Shown here: positions 60,501-64,000 of the stretch, one piece after another | Layout: each line of letters opens with the position of its first letter | Position numbering within the stretch: position 1 is the first letter of the stretch | Source of the DNA: Mesorhizobium sp. | GTDB lineage: Bacteria; Pseudomonadota; Alphaproteobacteria; Rhizobiales; Rhizobiaceae | Length of the DNA stretch: 64,000 bases | Direction of reading: 5' to 3' | Assembly: GCF_004963255.1 (NCBI RefSeq) | Contig: NZ_SUGA01000009.1 | Span: forward strand, 124,001-188,000 | Notes under the pieces: model-generated | What the model was told of the DNA's origin: nothing | Seen by the model: the letters and a program-made list of their open reading frames with translations, nothing else | The model's database searches: none | Translations under genes and position numbers: made by a program

Positions 60501-60754
60501 ACATCCTGTCGTACCTGAAGACCAAGATCCCGACCGGCGCCACCATTGCCATGCATGCCGACGCGGCGAACGACGCATGGTCGGCGATGGCGCAGGTGAC
60601 GCAGACACCGCTTCAGGACGCCGGCTGGGTCGAGCGCAAGTACAACGTCCTCGGCTTCAACGCCAATCCGGTCGGCCGTATCCGGATCACGCTCACCGGC
60701 ACGCCGGCGGCGCGCCCGATGGCCTACGACTTCCGGGCGATCTCGACGCCGTAA
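57512..60754 (+). CDS. Large tail protein, DUF4815 type
   Basis: 1080 aa. The N-terminal region (AFPLWDSVLTREGKIGQAAEMFEAQQI) matches DUF4815. A Thr-rich linker (about residue 600) and a Gly-rich linker (about 730) separate beta-rich domains, including DPLAQTFTLTEGRHIAGVNLKV. Probably a baseplate-fibre connector in a contractile tail. Confidence 0.87.
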   Translation: MAYEHKSGLSGAYDRSVAFPLWDSVLTREGKIGQAAEMFEAQQILQRKIGSIGNLVARDGDRVEGADIIIDAEAATVTLTAGKLYVSGRVLDVPAAVLAAVPMIGSVHIGVRVIETYVTELEEPALKGLEPGAPSEGEAGAARVVQTLSWGFSGDASVGDLYSVYLLKDGVAIDQTPPPNLTGINAQLQIYDFDANGNYIVNGCAVSALGKDGTDQVFSIAAGVANIKGAKRTRYAALRHREVETFDLFRIPTEVHTFGANPTVVTLNHGPIATIREVLVEKEVTETVVRGGTPNGSDALVNTGVTSILEVKQGATTYATPADYAKAGDLVSWAAGGAEPATGSSYTVKYRYLGIVAASDITATSITVAGGVNGGQIQIDYDFKLPRVDVLGMDSDGNSVYLKGVSSRTNALPPTVPADVLPLALVENIWTGTPNVTNIGVRAYTMAKIDRMYNSLVDALDLIALERLQRDIDSREPISKNGVFVDPFTSDRYRDEGEPQTAAVFGGLLRLAIDPTFHPINLPGVTLLNWTEEVAVEQALATRCTKINPYQNFTPLPASMTINPPVDYWTESATEWASDSAAALSSPVVITTSRSTTGRTTTTTTTTQKETIESSTREETLAYLRQISLQFTIKGFGAGENLTKLEFDGINVNPGGLSANGAGQIVGNFMIPAHVPAGSKGLVAEGQGGSKAAAIFVGQGTIDIETLRRVVTTTVQQTSVTAPRETGGAGGGGGGNGGSRSDPLAQTFTLTEGRHIAGVNLKVCLVGDPDNPIVLEMVEVANGIPTVNVIAQAFYDMNDAVIGQWTEIRFPYPIWLPAGVEYAFVVKTNDGSHSIKTAKLGDFDAELQQPVAAQPYSVGVMLSSSNAVTWTPHQDEDICFQLVAAKFAPTTKTVNVGTLAVTNMSDLLIRAEVELPTAAAGMHFEVELDDGSVTLLNPGQAWELQSFYTGNVDVRAVLSGSAKVSPVVFPVILAIEGELQTTGTYVTRAFTMGTGVDILSYLKTKIPTGATIAMHADAANDAWSAMAQVTQTPLQDAGWVERKYNVLGFNANPVGRIRITLTGTPAARPMAYDFRAISTP

Positions 60755-60770
60755 CCCGTATAGGACCGCC

Positions 60771-62060
60771 ATGCCCGTTGAAAACACGACGCCGAACAGG
60801 GGCTATCAGCTTCCATTCGGCAGCAACAACCTCGAGGACGATGTTCTTCGGCTGATCGCGGCCCTGTCCGCGATCGACGTCGACGTTGCCGGTCTACTCG
60901 TCTCGGTCGCACAACGCGCTCTGCTCGTCCACGGCCATGTCATCGCCGACACGACCGGGCTGCAGGCAGCGCTCGACAGCAAGCAGGACGAGTCCGAAAA
61001 GGGCAACGCCAACGGCTATGCATCGCTCGGCGCTGACGGCAAGGTGCCCGCCGCGCAATTGCCGTCGGCGCTCTTCGGCTCGCTCAACTATCAGGGCGAC
61101 TGGAACGCCAACACCAACACTCCGACCATCCCGGCGGCCGCAGCCGGGAACAAAGGCTGGTACTATATGGTGTCGGTCGCCGGCGCGACGAGCGTCGGCG
61201 GCATCACCGACTGGAAGGTCGGCGATTGGGCGGTCTCGGACGGCACGAAGTGGGTCAAGATCGACAACACGGATGCCGTCGCTTCCGTGGCGGGCCTGAC
61301 CGGCGCGATCACGGGAGCCGCCTTGAAGACGGCGCTGGCCATTGCCGTTGCCGACATCACGGACGCCTCAGCGAACGGCCGCTCACTCATTTCCGCGGCG
61401 AACTACGCCGCGATGAAGACGCTCCTAGGGATCACCGCGGCGGACATCACCAACGCGTCCGCCAACGGACGCTCGCTGATCACCGCAGCCGACTACCCAG
61501 CGATGCGGACCCTTCTCGGGCTGGCAGCGGCAGCGGCCACGGCGACCGCAAACACCCTTGCACAGCGCGACGCATCGGGCGATATCGTCAGCCGCCTGTT
61601 CCGCTCAGAGTATGCCGTGACAGGCGGCACGGCCTATTTCTGCGGTCAGAATGCGCTCGGCTCCGGGGCCGACAACTACATTCGGCCCATGACCCCCGCG
61701 CAGGCGGCGGCGCTGCTCGCCTCTTCGCTGAAGCTTCAGCTCTTCTACGAGAGCGCCCAGCAAACCATCACGAACGCCGGCCAGTTGATCTTGGCCCACG
61801 GCCTCGGCATCAAGCCCAAGATCGTGACTGCCGTCCTCGTGTGTCAGACTGCCGAGCTGGGGTACTCCGTGGGTGACGAGGCATTCATCGCCGTCGCCAA
61901 CATGTTCGGCACCCCCAAGGGGCTTAGCTGCGTTCCTGACGCCACGAACCTGACCGTCCGGTACGGCAGCGGCGGCTTGGAACTCCTGAACAAGACGACC
62001 GGCAACTCCACCGCCATCACCAACGCCAACTGGAAATTCGTCATAAGGGCTTGGGCGTAG
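60771..62060 (+). CDS. Tail fibre with internal repeat
   Basis: 429 aa. A helical start, a 'GYASLGADGKVPAAQLP' trimeric fibre motif, two copies of DITxASANGRSLIxAAxY..M.TLLG, and a C-terminal beta-rich head (ILAHGLGIKPKIVTAVLV) that likely binds the receptor. Confidence 0.88.
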   Translation: MPVENTTPNRGYQLPFGSNNLEDDVLRLIAALSAIDVDVAGLLVSVAQRALLVHGHVIADTTGLQAALDSKQDESEKGNANGYASLGADGKVPAAQLPSALFGSLNYQGDWNANTNTPTIPAAAAGNKGWYYMVSVAGATSVGGITDWKVGDWAVSDGTKWVKIDNTDAVASVAGLTGAITGAALKTALAIAVADITDASANGRSLISAANYAAMKTLLGITAADITNASANGRSLITAADYPAMRTLLGLAAAAATATANTLAQRDASGDIVSRLFRSEYAVTGGTAYFCGQNALGSGADNYIRPMTPAQAAALLASSLKLQLFYESAQQTITNAGQLILAHGLGIKPKIVTAVLVCQTAELGYSVGDEAFIAVANMFGTPKGLSCVPDATNLTVRYGSGGLELLNKTTGNSTAITNANWKFVIRAWA

Positions 62061-62349
62061 CCTTCCAAGTCTTGGTGTGGCCATACACAGCTGCGCACTC
62101 CACCTCGCCCTTCGCTTCTAGATCCTCCAGCAGCCGCCGAGTACGGGGCTCGGGCCAATCCAGCCAAGCCGCGATATCGCGTGTTGACCGGCTGTGTTCG
62201 TAGTTTCTCGCTCTGACACTACGGAGATGCTCCACTACCATCTCGGCAGCGTCGCTGGTCCAACCACCCCGGCGGCCTAACCTCATCACGAGGCGGTCTA
62301 GGGCACCCCATACATTTCGCACTACTGATCGCCTCATTTGCAGGATCAT
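62041..62349 (-). CDS. Winged-helix protein antisense within the tail fibre locus
   Basis: 102 aa from ATG 62349 (ATG 62337 also possible). TRDIAAWLDWPEPRTRRLLEDLEAKGEVECA is a good winged helix. It lies in the only gap of the tail block, overlaps the end of the fibre gene by 20 nt and is divergent from the following gene. It may be a cargo gene; ribosome site weak. Confidence 0.5.
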   Translation of the reverse strand: MILQMRRSVVRNVWGALDRLVMRLGRRGGWTSDAAEMVVEHLRSVRARNYEHSRSTRDIAAWLDWPEPRTRRLLEDLEAKGEVECAAVYGHTKTWKATPKPL

Positions 62350-62354
62350 CACCC

Positions 62355-62732
62355 ATGACAAAATTCTTCGTTGACGGCAATGGCGTCTACCTCGGGGGAT
62401 TTGATGGAGCCGAACCACCGGAAGGCGCTATCGAGGTACCGGAAGCACCTGAGGACGCTCGACAGGTCTGGCAGAACGGCGCATGGAGCGCCCTCCCAGA
62501 TCTTGTTCCAGCCAGCGTCTCTGCGCGCCAGTTCAAGCTTCAACTTCTCGCAAGTGGCCTTCTTGATGAAGTCGAGGGCTGGATCAGTGCGCAACCCTTG
62601 GCTGTGAAGATTGCGTACGACAATAGCGGTTATTTCGTAAGAGACGAGCCAATGATGCAGGCCGGCTTCACCGCGCTCGGGTTCGCGGCCGAACAGATCG
62701 ACGATTTCTTCACCGCCGCCGCCCTTCTCTAG
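62355..62732 (+). CDS. Tail fibre accessory / assembly-like protein
   Basis: 125 aa. Starts MTKFFVDGNGVYLGGFDG and has VWQNGAWSALP, the pattern of small proteins following fibre genes, some of which act as fibre chaperones. Function inferred from position. Confidence 0.65.
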   Translation: MTKFFVDGNGVYLGGFDGAEPPEGAIEVPEAPEDARQVWQNGAWSALPDLVPASVSARQFKLQLLASGLLDEVEGWISAQPLAVKIAYDNSGYFVRDEPMMQAGFTALGFAAEQIDDFFTAAALL

Positions 62733-62756
62733 CGAGCTAAGGAACCCAGTATCACC

Positions 62757-62778
62757 GCCCGCAATGCGGGCTTTTTTT
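62757..62778 (+). terminator. Rho-independent terminator before the sheath gene
   Basis: GCCCGC-AAT-GCGGGC stem followed by seven T, between fibre module and tail sheath. Separates the two transcription units or lowers read-through. Confidence 0.82.
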
Positions 62779-62808
62779 ATGCCCGCACTTCAACCGGAGT
62801 AAACGAAA

Positions 62809-64000
62809 ATGGCATCTGAACTCATCGTAGGTGTGAAGCACCTTCGCGACGGCATCGAAGCGCAGGCTGTGATCGGCGCCGACATGAGCGTCATCGGCAT
62901 CATCGGCACCGCGCCTAGTGCGGACGCGGCCATGTTCCCGGTCGACACGCCGGTCCTGCTTTACACGAACGACAAGGCGCTGCGCGCAGCCCTCGGCACC
63001 ACCGGCACTATCGTCGATGCCCTGGCCGGCATCTCTGCCCAGCTTACGGGCGGTGTGGGCGCGGCCCGATGCGTCATCGTCCGCGTGACCGACAACGCCT
63101 CGGCCGCAACCGTCATCGCCAGCATGGTCGGCAGCGAGGCCAATGGCACCGGTATCTGGGCATTCCTCGACGCACCGGAAGAGCTCGGCGTCACCCCTCG
63201 CCTCATCATTGCCCCCGGCTACACCTCGCAGACCGTCCAGGGTTTGAAGTTTGGCGCCATCACCGCGCCGGGCAACGGGGGCGCTAACGGCACCTTCGCC
63301 CTCGCCTTTACTGGAGGCACGGGCGCAGGCGCGGTCGGCACCTTTACGGTCACCGCCGGCGCGTTGACCGCCGTTAACATCACCAACCCCGGCAGCTACA
63401 CGGTTGCCCCGACCCTCTCCTTCGCGGCGTCTGCCGGCCTTACCGGCGCCGCGGCGACGGTCACGCTCGAGCAGCAGGCCAACGGCGTCTGCGCGGCCAT
63501 CCCGACCGTGCTAGAGCGCCTGAAGGCTTCGTTCGTGCCGGAAGGCCCAAGCAACACCCGCCAGGCTGCCGTCGACTGGTTGGAAACGCTGCCCCGTTCC
63601 CAGCGCATCCTCCATCCCCTCCGCCAGGACGCGAAGGTGCTCGCGTCCGACGGCTCGGTGGTGACCAAGCCGCTGTCGCCCTACATCGTCGGCCAATATG
63701 TCAGCCGGGACGCGGAAAGCGACGGCGTGCCTGGTCACTCGATCGCCAACCGGCAGGTGTTCGGTATTGTCGGTGTCACCCCGACCATCCCGTTCTCGAT
63801 CGTCGACCCATCGACGGTCGGGCAGGACGATCTCGCGATCTCCTTCGGCATCATGTTCCGCGGCGACACTGGCGTCGACGGCGCGCTGACCGACGGCGGG
63901 TTCGCCTTCTGGGGCACCGACACTCTGGCCGAGGAATCGGAGTGGCTGTTCGCCAACGTCTGCCGGATGCGCGACTACATCGAACTGATGCAGGTCCGCG
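62809..64000 (+). CDS. Tail sheath protein, 3' end outside window
   Basis: At least 397 aa, ATG 62809 with GGAG upstream; runs open to the last base. The start (ELIVGVKHLRDGIEAQAVIG) and APGYTSQ, GYTSQTVQ segments fit the gpFI sheath family. Residues about 150-225 (GGTGAGAVGTFTV, NPGSYTVAPTLSF) form a Gly/Thr-rich inserted domain, after which the sheath pattern resumes (RILHPLRQDAKVLASDG). Confirms a contractile tail. Confidence 0.9.
   Translation, partial: MASELIVGVKHLRDGIEAQAVIGADMSVIGIIGTAPSADAAMFPVDTPVLLYTNDKALRAALGTTGTIVDALAGISAQLTGGVGAARCVIVRVTDNASAATVIASMVGSEANGTGIWAFLDAPEELGVTPRLIIAPGYTSQTVQGLKFGAITAPGNGGANGTFALAFTGGTGAGAVGTFTVTAGALTAVNITNPGSYTVAPTLSFAASAGLTGAAATVTLEQQANGVCAAIPTVLERLKASFVPEGPSNTRQAAVDWLETLPRSQRILHPLRQDAKVLASDGSVVTKPLSPYIVGQYVSRDAESDGVPGHSIANRQVFGIVGVTPTIPFSIVDPSTVGQDDLAISFGIMFRGDTGVDGALTDGGFAFWGTDTLAEESEWLFANVCRMRDYIELMQVR

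Larger units (their letters stand above)
9541..64000. mobile_element. Temperate contractile-tailed prophage, left end to beyond window
   Basis: From the tRNA-Asp 3' end onward all genes are phage-like: integrase, recombination genes, S24 repressor and Cro-like protein, replication genes, accessory cargo, lambda-like head genes and a contractile tail with baseplate and sheath. The right attachment site, tail tube, tape measure and lysis genes are not in view. All structural genes seen are full length, so the prophage may be intact. Confidence 0.93.

Overview
The window is high-GC DNA with dense, mostly ATGA-overlapping genes. It looks like a Rhizobiales chromosome (Mesorhizobium or a relative; inferred from the gene families and codon style, not proven). 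About 9.5 kb of host sequence runs into a prophage that continues past the right edge.

Host part (1-9.6 kb): the tail of an M23 peptidase gene; a leftward pair encoding an M20 amidohydrolase and a DoeA-like M24 hydrolase; and a divergent rightward operon encoding an FAD-linked oxidase, a FadR-type GntR regulator, a VOC protein and an SsuA/B/C-like ABC importer. Together these look like an uptake and degradation unit for a small N-containing compound, possibly ectoine-like. A secreted two-repeat protein, tRNA-Val(TAC) and tRNA-Asp(GTC) follow. The prophage is integrated at the 3' end of tRNA-Asp.

Prophage (about 9.55 kb to beyond 64 kb): the leftward early block 9.6-20 kb carries integrase, a small DNA-binding protein, SSB, a J-domain protein, a RecD-like helicase, an exonuclease, RecT and YqaJ. 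The immunity region at 20-21.6 kb has an S24 repressor, a Cro-like protein and 13-bp palindromic operators. A further copy of the operator lies at 44.06 kb, so the repressor probably controls three transcription units. The rightward block 21.6-32 kb encodes relatives of host cell-cycle regulators (GcrA-like, GapR-like, and CtrA-like with a degenerate receiver), a RuvC-like resolvase, an MT-A70 methyltransferase, a C5 methyltransferase with nine ~40-residue tandem repeats, a primase and a helicase.

At 32-39 kb there is an accessory block that reads like an anti-phage defence cargo: a coiled-coil membrane protein, a HEPN nuclease candidate next to a DUF262 protein, a HerA-like ATPase and a KAP NTPase. 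Parts of it are visibly more AT-rich than the flanks. From 39 to 44 kb a leftward series of small unknown genes follows a Dam-type methyltransferase. Five of these genes are preceded at a fixed distance by a hairpin with a covarying stem and a conserved loop, which is the most unusual pattern in the window.

The rightward late region (45 kb to the end) has a lambda-like head module (terminase, portal, S49 protease and scaffold, decoration protein, capsid) joined to a contractile P2/Mu-like tail (baseplate V, W, J, I, fibres, sheath). This indicates a mosaic temperate myovirus. No lysis genes are visible; they probably lie beyond the right edge.
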